64,000 nt of DNA from Istiophorus platypterus. Lineage: Eukaryota; Chordata; Actinopteri; Istiophoriformes; Istiophoridae. The translations under genes were made by a program, and so were the position numbers. The notes beneath the pieces were generated by a model, which saw nothing but the letters and a program-made list of their open reading frames with translations, had not been told where the DNA came from and made no database searches. Location of the stretch: the NCBI GenBank assembly GCA_016859345.1, contig CM029111.1, forward strand, positions 13,023,714 to 13,087,713. Direction: 5' to 3'. How positions within the stretch are numbered: the stretch's first letter is position 1; each line of letters begins with the position of its first letter. This document shows, in pieces, positions 24,101 through 37,740 of the stretch.

Positions 24101-27100
24101 AATTTATTTTAAACTGCAGTCATCATCATCTTCGAGCAAAAAGCCAAACCTGTGAGGTTCTGGGGACATAAAACCTGGATAGAATTCAGTTTAAACCACT
24201 GTTCTCCTTACATTATTAATATAGTTAAAATGATGAGCTTTCGCGATATATAGTACATGTTATTTTGAAAAAGGGTTTCAATGCAAATGCTGATAGTTCA
24301 TGAATAAGCAAACTACTTTCTCAATATTTCCTTTACAATCTGCTCCAGTGTCCTTAGGCGTTGATGAGAATTCAAAATATATATCACATTCTTCTGAAAT
24401 TTTATCCCATATGCTCGCCGGACTATTTGGTCATGGTCCAGTGGCAGGAAGTTAACTGCACTCAAGGATCAATTTACTCTTCACCAGAACTCAGTCTGAA
24501 TCGTTTATGAGACTTGGGATATCTTCTCTGTTTTGTCTGCAGAGCAGAAATGAGCCGGATTTCATTTGTACGACTAATATGCACGTCCAACACCATCAGC
24601 CCTGTGCCAGTAGAGGAATAGTACGAATACAGAAATATATAAATGTGTATGCTGTTTTGTTCAAGTAGATTCAGATCCAAGTAATTACTTTGGGAAAGTG
24701 GGTGATATTTTTTATGATATGAGACACTGGAGTTGAATTAACTTCCTCTCTCATCTGTCTAATAAAATAACTTTGCTGCCTTAATTCATCACTTTGTGTC
24801 TCTAACGTTTGAGCTGGAGAAACAAAAAAAAAATGTAGCTTTATCTTTTCCTTTACAGTAACAATTGGTAGGATCAAAGCCTCTGTGCTTATTTCATATC
24901 ATTCCTCAGTTACCCTAAAACAATTTGGTACCTTAGTTTGCAAAAAAACGAGGGCAACAATATCACAAAAATAACACTCCAAATTAAACGCACTCTCACT
25001 AATGCTGAGCATTAAAGTCAAATTTCTTCAGATCTATGTTCTTAGCCACCATCTTCTCCCCTAAGCGTTGTTGTCATAGCACTGAGGTTATCAGTTGTTT
25101 TCGTTAATCCTATTAAATCAGTTTTATTATTAGCAATGACATACTGTTGAGGGATAAACAGAGTTTCCTCATTGACGCCTTTATGATCTGTCAGGCTCAA
25201 ACAATGCTTTGGTATGAGGCCCCTGTAGGGAGAAATCAGCTATTGATCACCACCAGTTGGTGGATTGCCTTAAAATGAAGATTAAAGAGCAGTACTGTGC
25301 AGATTTACTATAACTGCCCCCATCCTTTCAATCTCTCTCTTTCTCTTGTTCCAATGAAAATTCCGAAACACGATACCATTCCTCAGTAGAGCATCTGCTA
25401 CCATGGCTGGCCATTTGTCTTTATGGTTAGTAATTCACTTACCGAGAGGAGCAGTGTATGGGCCAAACTTTCATCAGAACAAGTGTGGTTTTTCATTTGA
25501 GGGTAAATGAAATGAGCATAGGAAATGAATAAGCCACGAAACACAAATGGAACAACAAGAAAAATGAAAAACACATTATGGCGAACCACAAAAATTCCTC
25601 CTGGAGTGCCGCTGTACGCCACAATAATGGTTTTGAGTATGTAGCAGTTATTCACTGTCAGCATGCAACGGCTCCCATTTAACTTGTGTGGCCGCCATCC
25701 AGTGAAACAGTCTGCACTCCCATCTACCACCTGTCCTGTCTGCACTATGCTGACATATCTATTAGAAAAATATGATCTTGCCCCGGAGATTATTCCTCAA
25801 TGCATTCTGGCGTCTGCATTGGGTGGAAAACTGCTGTAATCATCGCGTTTTGTCAAAGCGCAGTTCGCAGTCCCGGGCCTTTCTTATGCTGCCAAAAACT
25901 AGCATGACAAGAATCTCATCTGCTGGGAGTGCAGTGTTATTCTTCTCCCGGAGCTCACATTTTGCCCGAATAGCATTAAGCGGTGCGTCTAATTGTAGAT
26001 TTTGGTCAAACAGAGCTTGTGGACAATGAAGGCTAAAAAGTTGTGTGATTAAAAAGGTAGACCAGGTCTATGCAATACTTTGAGCAAAGTTGGAATATTC
26101 CCCCTGTATTAAATTTACTTCCCTTGCTCCTGTAAAAGTCATCTTGCTTAACACCTACATGAACCGAGTTAACTGGGTAAAGAAAAGTGATATACAAATA
26201 AAGATAAAACATGCATATATCATCATGCACACATTGTGTTTTGTAGCTATGGAGTCTACTGTAATAAGATATATTTTCTATAGGTAAAATATTTTTTCCT
26301 TCAGTAGATTTTGCTTCTGCAAATCAGGTGCTTCATTAAATCCACATCTCTGAAAAGAAATGTAAAGATGCTGTCTGCACTTCCAATAAAATGGGAATAA
26401 CCTCACGCCGCACACCAAGTACCTCCCGTATCCTACAGAATGCGATGCCAGACACAGTCATAGAACTAAAAAGACTCGAGGAGAAGTAATATAAATACGG
26501 ATCCTTCTGTCACTATGCCACCAGCAACTGAGCTTAAATCTTTTGCTTTCTGAAGTAAAGGGGTAAAACCGCATACCATTCCTTAAGCATTTTCAGGAAA
26601 ACTATTCGGTATTAAAAGAAAAAATAAATAAATTAGAAAGCACAGTGGTTTGAAACTGCAACAACTTGTCATGTGGGTAGTTTTGACAGAGAACACAACA
26701 CCTGAAAATCACCGGGACCATGACGTTCTGAACGAGTGTATCCTTCAACTTAGGTACCGTTTACTGACAACATGCCGTTGCAATGAAATGTCTATTTTTA
26801 GTGGAGTTATTACAGACATTTGAAAATAGTAACCATCTCCCGTGCTTTACCAGCAGGAGGGAGGAAGGAAGTGACAATGTATTGATGTTTCTCAGCACGA
26901 CGCAATCTGCCAATGAGTGATGTGTGGTAACTTTGTATGTTGAAATAACGCACCATGACAAAAGCAAACCTTGAGTAACTGATCTGATTCTATCTTTCAA
27001 TTTCATGCTGATAAGCTGCAACCTAATCCTTTTAAACAGTTATTAAAACCAGGGGAAATTGTTGCTTATGGCAACACAACCTTCTACACATACAGGAAAT

Positions 27101-28053
27101 GAGACATTTTAAAGTCTTTCAATTAGAAAATGTTCTTAGCTTTGTAGCGAGTTGACAGAGGAGCTAAGTTAAAAGTTTGAACATCTCAGTAAAGTTCATT
27201 CAAACCTTTTTGCATTTTGAGGCTTTATATTAGCTATTGCATCTTAATGTAAAAATCTTAACCTCATAATTCTATACTTATTACTCATAAACCTGATCAT
27301 ATTAAAAAGAGATCAAGTGTGTGGTCCTATTTACACTTAATTATTTGTGTGATTTAAGATTCAAGATTAGTTCTAAAGGTGTTGATTAGATTCAACTGGG
27401 GGCCTGAATATAAAGTAGTGTGCCACAATTTGTGTCGAATCTCTATTAGAATAATAACTTATCTGATATAGTATTTTAGCCCACTAAAACCACAACACTA
27501 TAGGAATAACCCCAGGTTATTGCTATAAACACACCGTAAGATGTATCTCTTTGCCATAAAAGCTAATGTCTAAATCTTTATATTCACTCAGCAGCTAGTG
27601 TGAACACCTTCAGTCCATAAGCAGATGAAGTATCCAATAAACCACACAAAACTTCAGTTCTTTTGGTGAGAATTAAAAAAAAAAAAAGTGATAATTAATG
27701 TAAGACGAGTCCCCAGCTGTTCATTGTTTCCTGCAGCTAGACAACATGTTAATAAGCACTGAATTACTTATGAAGAAATTAAAAAATGAAAAAAGAAAAC
27801 TGAGTGTGGGCATCAGTTTTTTTGTTTTTCTTTCCAGAAGGCCTTGTCTGGTCTCTGAAGAAAAATTCATATTTATTGTTGTTCAAAAGGATATCCGATG
27901 AGTCGGGGAGCTTTGGACTCCATTATGTAGCTGCCGGTGGATTAGAGTGTGTTTGCAGAGCCTGTCTTGGCCCAGAACTCCAGGAAAGATGAGAAGATGA
28001 AATGTCTCACCACATGTTGCAAAATCAAATGCAACCCACAATGGAACATGAGA
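21191..28053. other. Intergenic, no gene supported
   Basis: Several ORFs of 85-159 codons occur (for example 22743-23222 + and 25398-25745 -), but none shows a recognisable domain, splice context or homologue. The reverse-oriented repeat fragment at 22390-22470 is listed separately. Poly(T)/poly(A)-rich DNA lies at 23855-23990. Confidence 0.6.
22390..22470 (-). repeat. Dispersed repeat fragment, same core as 13085-13215
   Basis: The minus strand reads GTACTTGGTTTGGTTTAGGG then TAAGATTGTAGTTTGGGTAA. This matches the TTGGTTTAGGTTAAGGGAAAG and GATTGTGGTTTTGGGT core at 13.1 kb with a few differences. Confidence 0.5.
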
Positions 28054-28152
28054 AGACTCCCACCTGGGGCTTAGGACAGCGCAGCAAGAAACGAAGGCAC
28101 ACAAGCCTCGTAAGGCTAAGCACTGCTGTAGCATCAGCAGAAAATAGAAGTA
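28054..28152 (+). repeat. Left arm of a 99-bp near-perfect inverted repeat
   Basis: This 99-bp arm, running from GACTCCCACCTGGGGC to AAAATAGAAGTA, is present in reverse complement at 28468-28566. By eye there are two mismatches in 99 positions. The spacer is 315 bp. The arm does not match a transposon terminus I recognise. Confidence 0.92.
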
Positions 28153-28467
28153 TACCTTCCTAAGCATAGCTAATTTGGGTGATCACAATCTTGTACTCTA
28201 ATATGTGTTAAAATATCAATTTCTCGTTGTCTGCGGCCCTAATTCACTCCTGCATACTTGGCTACATGTGATCTTGTTTTTTTTTTAGTATATTTTACAT
28301 ATACATCCCCCCTAAAAACATTTTTTTAACATGCAAATATGTCCAACGAAAGAGGTATTAATTACTCTAATCATTCCAACTCACCCTACTGACCACAAAG
28401 AGATCCTTTACTAAGATATGTCCAGTTTTAGCGATGGAGGGACAAAATCTTCTATTTTCTTTACTTT

Positions 28468-28566
28468 TACTTCTATTTTCTGCTGATGCTACAGCAGTGC
28501 TTAGCCCTACGAGGCTTGTGTGCCTTCGTTTCTTGCTGCGCTGTCATAAGCCCCAGGTGGGAGTCC
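28468..28566 (-). repeat. Right arm of a 99-bp near-perfect inverted repeat
   Basis: This is the reverse-complement partner of 28054-28152. Both arms produce the same conceptual peptide start (MLQQCLALRGLCAF) on opposite strands. That is a consequence of the duplication and not evidence for a gene. About 97 percent identity suggests a recent event or active gene conversion. Confidence 0.92.
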
Positions 28567-31500
28567 TCTTTTTGTACAAAAATGTATTCCAATGTTAAAC
28601 CCAAGCTAAGCCTCAGCAGTTTGAGTAGGTCACATCAAGCCCTTTTAGTACAAAGTTCACCCCAGTGTTCCCGAACTGTTTCATAGGGATAGAAAAAAAA
28701 AAGAGAGACACTTTTATATTAAAAAGACCAACCCTGAAAATATATATACTAGTTAGACTGCTGAAGCCTTAACTTAGTGCCAGCTGAACTTTAAAATGCA
28801 TTTTTGCTCAGAGGGAGGACTATGGATTTCATCCCTCATCATTTACATCGATAATACTTTAAGAAGCAGCCCCTTCACAACCAGAATGGACCAGAAGAAT
28901 TACAGCCACACAAAACCCTTAAAATGTACTCATGGCAATGAGAATGGTGTTTTAAGACAGAGTGGAAAAATATGAACTTCCCTCAACTTTTTAATGTGTT
29001 CTTTCATTTGATGTGGAAATGTAAAGTGCACTAATGACAAAAAATAAACATAAAACGATGCCACTCGCTTCCTCCAAGGTATTATTTGGCATCTTCCTTT
29101 TATGCGTGATGGGGTCACAGATATGGCTTTATCCTGAGCCAAGTGAGCCACACAGAACCTAACCCATCACCGTCAAGCACAAGTACTCCTTTTTTCATTA
29201 TGCAGTATATAAGGAGGGCAGAGTGAATTGAATTTCCTATTTCTAGTCTCATATATGTGGTCATGTTCTTCTGTCATCATAGATGCAGTGCATTAGGCTT
29301 GTTTGGAGCCAGGGCTTCTTTTATAGTGAATAATGGTTTTCCGCACAAGGAAAGAATCCAAGTCCTGCCAATAAAGTGGTGGAGGTATATCATAGCCCTC
29401 ATTAAGCAGAGCTATTAAGAAGCTGCTGGTGCACAGTGCCATAAGACAGGATGAAAAACTAGCTCTCTGGACTTCCATTCCTCTGGCCCGGGTGAACAAT
29501 GCAGCTTTCCTCTCCTCCCTTGATATCATTTTAGCAGTCCCAATAAAAATGGCTGTATATTCATGCAGTGACATTTCTGTTTAGCTATAAACCATCTGCT
29601 GCAAGTCTTCGTGGGTTTACCTATGTTGAAAAACACATGGGAGGACTCTCTGCAATTGATTTGATAATTGAATATCACATTTCAATGGAGGCACCGTATT
29701 ATCCAAATACAAAATAAATAAAACCTACATACTTTACTGTACGTCATATTTCAAAAATCAATCAATGGTAGCATGTTATGTTACATTTACTAAATATGTG
29801 AAATCTGCCAAATGGGATTGGATTTAATTTTAATGTTTTTGCTACAGATGCACATTCTGACAACTGTTTTGCTATACAAGAAAATCCAAGTCTTCCGTGC
29901 GGTAGAGAACCACTTAACTCAACTTATATGTAACACAAAAATGAAGGAGTTGAAACCACCATCCTCTGATTAGTCGAAGGCAAATCGCTGAATCAAGTGT
30001 GATTCAACATAAGAACCGTATGAATTTATTATCCATTTTGGAGAAGCTTTAACCTGAATGAAATTTGGTTTTCTTACCACTTAATTTGCAGCCAAGCGCC
30101 CACATGCATCTGTCCCAGTGGGCCAGGGTATCTCAGTTTCAGACTGATGTTACTTGTATACGCTGGGCTCGACACTGCAAAACAATGCAGAGGCAAGTGA
30201 TAGGTCCAGACATACTAACATATGACGATACTCCAGGGAGGCTGGTTTAGGGTGAAGAAACGTTTACCCCTGCTAAGGAAGGCAGAGGAAAATGGTAATA
30301 AAGCAAGCAGAAATATCACTGTCATTAGAGCCCATTATGACTCGGGAATGACTATGCAACCTCAAATTCCTTATATCACCACACTCCAGCCTGACTAGGA
30401 CACTAAAATTATGTAGCAATAATATCTAGGTTGAACCTAATTCCCTGAGCCCCCCACGCAGAGCACCTAAGGTAAAAACAGGTTTACCATTTCAGGATTT
30501 ATTACTATTCATGAAAAGTTTTTATCAAGCTACCTTCTTCTGGGTTTAGAGTGAAAAACTTTATTCTAAATGCACCAGATTGCTTTCTTGACCTTTCACA
30601 AATAAAGAGGCCTCGCCAAATCCTGCGTTAGCTAAGCATCCAAAATGAACTCAGCTATGCAGCGTTTTGGCTGACACACACAAGCTGTCAGATCTGTCTG
30701 ACGTCCTCTCTCGTTTGATGCCTCAGTGGCTCATGTTATATTCTTTCACACCATTTCCTAATCAGAGGTAAACAAACAAAACCCTTGCATATTTTACCCA
30801 CAGACCAACTACTGTATGTTGACATCACACGATAATGTGAGACGGTTTGAGAAAAACCCCGGGAAGGACAATGAAAATACAGTGTGTTTGCTCATTGACT
30901 CTTCATTGGACGACCTTTTGAGCAGTGTCATCCACGTCCAACACCAGAAGTCAGCTGTGGCTTAACTTGAGCGACGATAGAATAAGTGACTGTCTCTTGC
31001 ATGGACTCCACTACTTGGCATATTACACATAATTCAATTTCTAAAAAAGTACTATATGGACTAATTTGCCTCATTATGAAGAAATGTTATTCTGTTTCAA
31101 GCTGTGAGTCATTTAGGCTTTTCTTAATATTTGAAGCCCAGCATTCACAAGATTAGTTAGTGAACATAAATTATTTGGCTCTCACATCTGCTCCCAGTGA
31201 TCACATTGTACTACTGAGACAATTGGCTGCATGATTTTTGTACAGCTCTAAATAAATGCTGAACACAAAATTCTCCTGTATTCAATATTTCAGGATGTCA
31301 ACATTGCTCTCTAGTTGTCGCATTAATATGAATGCTATTGTTGCATAATGTTGCTTTCATGTGGGGGGGGGGGGGGGGGCAAAAATAAAAATAACCTCCG
31401 TGCCCAAGAGAGATGAGTATCACACACTGGATTGAGCAATTAGATCCAATGCATCAAAAAGGGGCTGAGGTCCTGTAAGGTCGCAGTAGTAGAAAAGAAG

Positions 31501-34500
31501 AATACAATAAGTGCTGCCTCCTACTTTGCTATCTCTTGGTCCCTCATGACACAATCTCGGACAGGGCCATCCTCCAGTTTGGCCTCAATACCCGACTCAA
31601 AACTTTAAAGTGTTGGAGAGATTGCAGCTTTTCTCTCAGGTGTTTACTTGGTAAGGCTCTCTAAGGTTCCACAGTCCAGCAGCAGTTAATCACAGACAGC
31701 ATGAGCGACTGACTGAACTCTCTGCGCTCCTCGGCGTTTATCCTTTACGTTACTATGCTCTGACAGGCAGCTCTGTCCTGTCTTCCTCTGAGGAGGGAAA
31801 GTTTGCTTTAATACTGAAGAATGAGGAAGGCGAAGCATTTTTCTGTACCCTGTGGAATTTTCATCTCTCTGTTGCGCCTTTTCCCCAAAACAGTTAACTT
31901 TGGCCCTCGACTTTTCTTTCACACTTACCTTAAGGTAAGTGCAGAGAATTCAACAGGTAAATACCATATATGTTAGGAATAAAACATTATAGGAATTTAC
32001 CACAGTACAAAATCTGGAGATGAACATTTCACTCTTCTTTGAGTGTCAAAATCTAATGTCAAAGATACTTCCCTGACTTCAGTGACCAACAGCTAGTATA
32101 AATTATATAGTTGATTAATAGGTAATTCTCAATGCAATAACTTTCCAGCACTTATGGCTGCAAGCTGTTCTTTAAAGTGTGACTTTCTGGAGTGTTTTGT
32201 ATGTAGCACAACAAACATCCATTCTTTGTCCGTGTTCTTTGATTATTTTTCTGGTTAAACAGAGGCTTACTTCTTCTCAGTCTCACCATCTAACAGCAGC
32301 TTTTTAGGGTCTCAGCAGAGACGTTTTAACCTGTTGCCAGACAGCCCCATTTTTGTGCAAGCGTTGAAATAGTGTACCCAAAATAAAAAGGCTAAAGGCT
32401 TGTTGAACCCTTTTACAGTCATAACCCTGGTCACCTTTGAAAAGTAACTCTTAAAATTTAGAATCAATAGTCCAGAATGAGTGTAATAGAGACTTTTATG
32501 CTATGGTTATTTATATATTTATTTATTTATTCATTTATATAGGCATAAAAAAGGGGAATGTAAGGGCCTGTCGTGGTACCATTTGAGTGGAAAGCCACAA
32601 ATCTAAGCCAATTCTGTGTCTACAGCTGTTGCAGTAATACGGGGGATCATACAATGATTTGAACAGATCGGGTCAGGAGACTTAGAGCATTCAAACAATG
32701 TATAATTTGACAAGGTTCTGTGAAGACTGAGTCCAGCACGGACAACGTAACACGCTGCTGCAACTTTAATTGCCTCCACTCCTTTTATTTTTCCAGTGGT
32801 GAGACGATGGCTTAGAATCGCGCAGCTATTTCCTACACCAGTTTAAAGCCTACTAAGGAGAATCCAGTAGCGGGCAGCTATTTAATTGCGGCTGACTCAG
32901 TGCTTTGCGTGTACCTGCAGTCTAGGAGTTAACTGACACATTCATCCAAGCTCAGCAATTTTTCCTGCTTCCCTTTACTTTCCTAACCCCCTTAACAAGA
33001 GAGAGTTATAGAGTGCATAAAAAACACATAAAATCAATTGATAATAATTATGTCTGGTTCAAAGGGAATCCATTTTTTCAAAAGAAAAGGTAGCTCTTGC
33101 AACTGATCTATCGTATATCTAAAAATATTACTTTATTTTCAAATTTATGAAAATGTATCCCATACGGATACATTTTAAGACATAAAAAAATACTCTTCTT
33201 GGAATAATAAGTTGCGTCTGATCAATGGAGATTTCTGTCAATGGAGATTTCAGGTTTCCTAGTCACACCTTTGCAATACTGTGCATACTGGACCATGATA
33301 TGCTTCCAAAACTAGTTGCAATTTCACAACAACATATGTGCATTTCTTAAGCTCAGTGAGGAAGGAGAAACTTTTCCCTCTTTATGTAAAAACCAGCCTT
33401 GAAGTGTCAAACTGCACATACCGGACTCTGGAAATTGAAGCTCAAACTTCAAAGTGAGGACACAATAGGCAATTTATATTTGTGTGGAATGGGACTTTAA
33501 TTATGTCAGATTCAAAGGCCAAAGCAAGGCCAACAAGGCCATCCAACCTAGAAAATCTGAATCACATGTCTGTGAATTACTCTGGATGCAGTTCATTCTG
33601 GACTGGAATCTATTGTAGGTGGGAAAAAAATGGACTCCCTCTCCTTTCTGCGGTGCTCGTTCTCCCGGTACAGTAGTTGGACACTGATACAGAATGCTGT
33701 TTTTGAGAATGTCCTTTGTTGATGATTTTGCAATGTAAGATTCCAGATTATCATTTTCTCCTTATGAACTTCAAGTTCCTGTGCTTGAAACGTAGCTGTA
33801 GCATCCTGAGAGGACTTGGCCTCGTCTCTATCAGTACATACTTGGAGCATTCACTTTGTTAGTTTGACCCGTCTGCCATGCTCGTCATTCCGTAATCCAG
33901 TTTAAAGTAGTGCACAGGGCTCATGTTTCAAAAGCCAAGCTATCTGGTATATGTCTTAAGATTAGTCTCTACTGCGAGAAATTCAAAGGAGATAAAGCCT
34001 CCCTTATTCATATAGTGGTCATGGCCCAGCTTTAATTAGGAATGGACTGATTGTTTTTTCATACAGTCTCTCAAATATTAAAGGTCGAATTGAAACCAAA
34101 TCCTCTGGTTGCTCACTTTATGGTCATGGGAAAGCTGGAGGAGGCGCGGTAAACTCTGGCGAACCCTCTATGCTTCAGCCTTCCTTTCTCTTTTTGCCTG
34201 CCGTCTTCCCCGGGTGCAGGGATTCGATCCACCCTTGCGAAAAATCAGATACTCACTTCAACTTTCGAATGAAAAACTACCAGAAAAATATGGGCCTCCC
34301 TTTTCCTGTTATCTCATCTATGCCCTATGAAAAACCCCAATTAAAGGATTTCTATTCAAAACATATCCATAGGATTTCCATCAGATATGGTGGGAAAGTG
34401 GCTGAGTTAAACAAGTCTAGTGTGTATGTTTATGTATAGGATCTGACATGCTGAGTGAGATCAAAAGAGCCTTGTCTACTAATGAAATCATTCGCCCTGG

Positions 34501-37500
34501 AACAACGGGATTAGGAACATAGATGTTGACATCTCGAGTCAGAATTACTGCCTCGCAGTCTTTAAATTACATCGTCAGAGCACATTAGAAAACTCTTACT
34601 CTTGGTGTCGAATGACGCATGTACGGTATAAGAGAAACAGCATTCGTTTTAAAAGCCAAACCTTTGTCATGCCACTGTACAGTGAACTGCTGCAACTTAA
34701 ACTCTTTTGTCATACTGCCTTGTGTGTACAAAATATTTCCCTTAGGTTGGTCTGCATGGCCCTGTTCCAGACATCTGAATGACTGCCCGCATTTGTTCAA
34801 CCATTTAAATAGGCCTGGTGTTTTGCTTATTGATGGCTATTTCCCACAGCTGGAGAAACAATTGCCCAATCAGAGCTTTGCAGGCAGGATGAAGAATGGG
34901 GAGGTAATTTTTCTACAGTGCTGTGTAGAAAACCTGTTAGCTAGCTACTGATGGATATGTCAATATGTCATTTGTTACTATTAAACAAAACAAAATATCC
35001 CACCCCCCCCCAAACAAAAGTTTTCCTAAAATGAACACAATTTCAGCCTGAATTAATGAAGTGCATCACAGTGGTAATTAAGTCAGATTATCATATTCCA
35101 CAAGCCATTACAAACAAAAACATACATGGTAAAGTTATCACGGTTCAAAAGTTCAGTTTCTCTCCCAGGGCCGTAAAACTCAAATATCTTTTAACTTCGT
35201 GTAGACCCTCAACAAACCTGTGAAATCCTATACTTTTCCTTTTTCAACAAAAATCAAACACTATAAATTAAGGAATATGGAAAAAGAAATCCCCTCATTC
35301 CCATGCTTGTCAAAGCAGCAAAATAGAGCAGAAATGTTAACTCTGATTGGTCAAGTCCCAGTCATCGAACTAAAGCCTCCCAGAATCTGTAGGCCTTGTT
35401 AAGACCGACACAAGCCCTCCGGCAACGCACTGCATGAGTCTGCTCTGGTTTTGTTGCCAGGGTTACTCTTGAGAGGATGAAATATGAAACAACAAGTCCA
35501 GTTTAGAGGTGAATCAGATTTTCCACTGAAGCAGGATTCTGTGTCTAGATCTGGTGTGAAATGGGCAGATATATTTGCTATTACCTCTATTAACCCAGCT
35601 TCCATTCGAAACTCATGATCTCTTTTCTACCCAGTTATAAGAAATATACTCAGCACGACCCTGACATGATCCTTAACCCTTTAAACCACTGTTTCACTTG
35701 CTTCCCCTTAATCAAAGTTTAAATTTCCCGATGTAAACCCTAATGTCAATGCTAACCTTTTCTAACCCATTTTACTTTTCAAACAGGAAAAACAATAGAC
35801 AGTGTCCAATAACTGGTGGAACGAACAAACACATGTGAACCTATGAACTGTTGCAGCGTCAAAGCATTTACTCTTTGTTTAGCCCTTTCAGCATAGATGT
35901 ATGAGGTGAAACAAATAGAAAGTGTTATTTATAGTCGGTTAGGAAGAGAAAAAAAATCACAAACCATCATCGTTATTGATCACACACACTCACTCAATAA
36001 CTGTCATTGCTGATTTACTGGAAAATTGAGCCAAAGGGGTTAGACTGATTGTTGATGAAACCACGGGGGACTCATCAGGTGAGTAAAGTAGATTAAAACC
36101 GGTGCTGAGACAATACTAACTAAAAAAAAAACAAACCACAAACACATTTAAGTGGTGGAAAGACACTTTTGTTTCACATTACTAATTAGTAATCTGAGAG
36201 GATTATCAATGACGCCTGTTTAATCAATTAAAATGAGTTTCATCTTATGGAATCCAGATGGAAAACGACTTTTTGTTGCGGCGTACTGACGCTATTGACG
36301 ACATTTTACACACAACTTTGAATTCGAAGCAGGTAAGGCGCACGTAAGGTCAGTGCCTAACAAACAGGGCTCGTTTGTCATGATTTTGTTGCTTATAACA
36401 ATATCAACATAACCCAACATTAAGGCTGACAGCTCAAATGTGGCTCAGCATCAAGCTCCGGCACACGCAACTTAAGAGAATGATTCTGCAGAAACTAGGT
36501 CTGCATTGAAACCCATCGCACCAAGATGGGAGGTAAATGGGCTGTAGAGGAGGCATCCACTCTAAGTGACAGAGAGGCCGCAAAACACATTCCCCTGGTG
36601 CATCTGAAGTGCTCTCACTGACTGGCAGCAGCATATCATTTCTGTCGATTTATTCTGAAGGATGTATTCACCTGACTCGCAGATGAGGGCATTTGTCTGC
36701 CGGTCAGTGGAGTGCAATCAGAAGTCATTTAACCTCCACTCAAAAATTCCTGTGTGCCATCTATTAAATGTGGAGAGACCACACTTTTGAACTTCGCTAT
36801 GAATCACTGAGTGACACTTGCTATTCTATTCAGTTCTGTCACAATTCCACCGGCAAACTCAGTCACTGTTTTCCTCAGCAGAGTGAATCATTATCGTGCG
36901 GACCACGTTTTTAAAAGATCCCTCGGGCTCGGTGCGGTGTGGGTGTTTGAAAGCCAGGCTTTATGCTTATGATAACTATCATACTCTAACAACTGAACAG
37001 GACATGGGTAAGTGTATCATCTATTAATTCAACTATTTCATCTAATATGGAAAGAAAATCCTCAAAAAATAGGTCATGATTTCGATTTTTTTCATTTTTC
37101 CTAGGTGTGGAAAAAGGAAGGTGACTGTTTTTCTGTTTTCATCCTAAAGTGGGTAATCTAACAAATAAAAAAGCTAAAGCTAAAAATAAAAGTCCTATTT
37201 CTATTTTTCCATTTTGTAGATTTCTCACTTTTTAATGTTAAGAATTTTTAGATAATTGAATGAAAGGACGTTATATAGATTGACATGTTGCAAATAATGT
37301 CCAGTAAGGTTCTATTGATTGTATCTCTCTTATCTACAGTGCATTTGTTCCATTGACAAGACTTTTTGTCTTATTATTCTCACTGTAGCCCTAAGCTTCC
37401 TTTTTCTGGAAGTTCTTTGAAATCAGTGAGTGCACAGTCATAAATAATGGAAAACAACAATTTGATAACAACATTTCCACCAGACAGAATGACAAAATTT

Positions 37501-37560
37501 CCACATGCCTACTAGAACGACACAAAACCAGAAGAAGGTCTCGCTGTGCCTTCCAATCAC
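28567..37560. other. Intergenic, no gene supported
   Basis: No exon or RNA gene is supported. Notable items are the G17 tract at 31363-31379, a TTTA-rich stretch at about 32510-32540, and a short tandem duplication at about 33224-33250 (TCAATGGAGATTTC twice). Short ORFs look random. Confidence 0.6.
31363..31379. repeat. Poly(G) tract, 17 bases
   Basis: Seventeen uninterrupted G residues lie after CATGT and before CAAAAATAAAAATAACC. Confidence 0.95.
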
Positions 37561-37574
37561 TGTCAATAGTTCAG

Positions 37575-37740
37575 GTTCGGTACAGTTTAGCAACAAAAAC
37601 AACTTGGTTAGGTCAAAGGAAAGATCATGGTTTTGGTTGAAATGGGTACTTGAATAAGGGTAGAAAGCTTAGTAGAAATGGTTTTAGTAATAAGGGTAAG
37701 GTCAGAGAATAATGGTGGTCATGCTTAAAAATAACAAACG
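37575..37740 (+). repeat. Dispersed repeat, same core as 13085-13215
   Basis: It contains ACAACTTGGTTAGGTCAAAGG then AAAGATCATGGTTTTGGTTG, the same core as the copies at 13.1 and 22.4 kb. The resemblance continues weakly to about 37740. Confidence 0.5.

Noticed and set aside
25398..25745. 115-codon minus-strand ORF with a hydrophobic stretch
   Set aside because: Hydrophobic residues come from A/T-rich DNA; no recognised family and no splice structure.
28054..28566. Shared conceptual peptide MLQQCLALRGLCAF in two ORFs, considered as a duplicated gene
   Set aside because: The sharing follows from the inverted repeat; both frames are short and have no known homologue.
34200..34245. B-box-like GGATTCGATCC, considered as a tRNA or SINE
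   Set aside because: No A box or clover-leaf at the required distance upstream.
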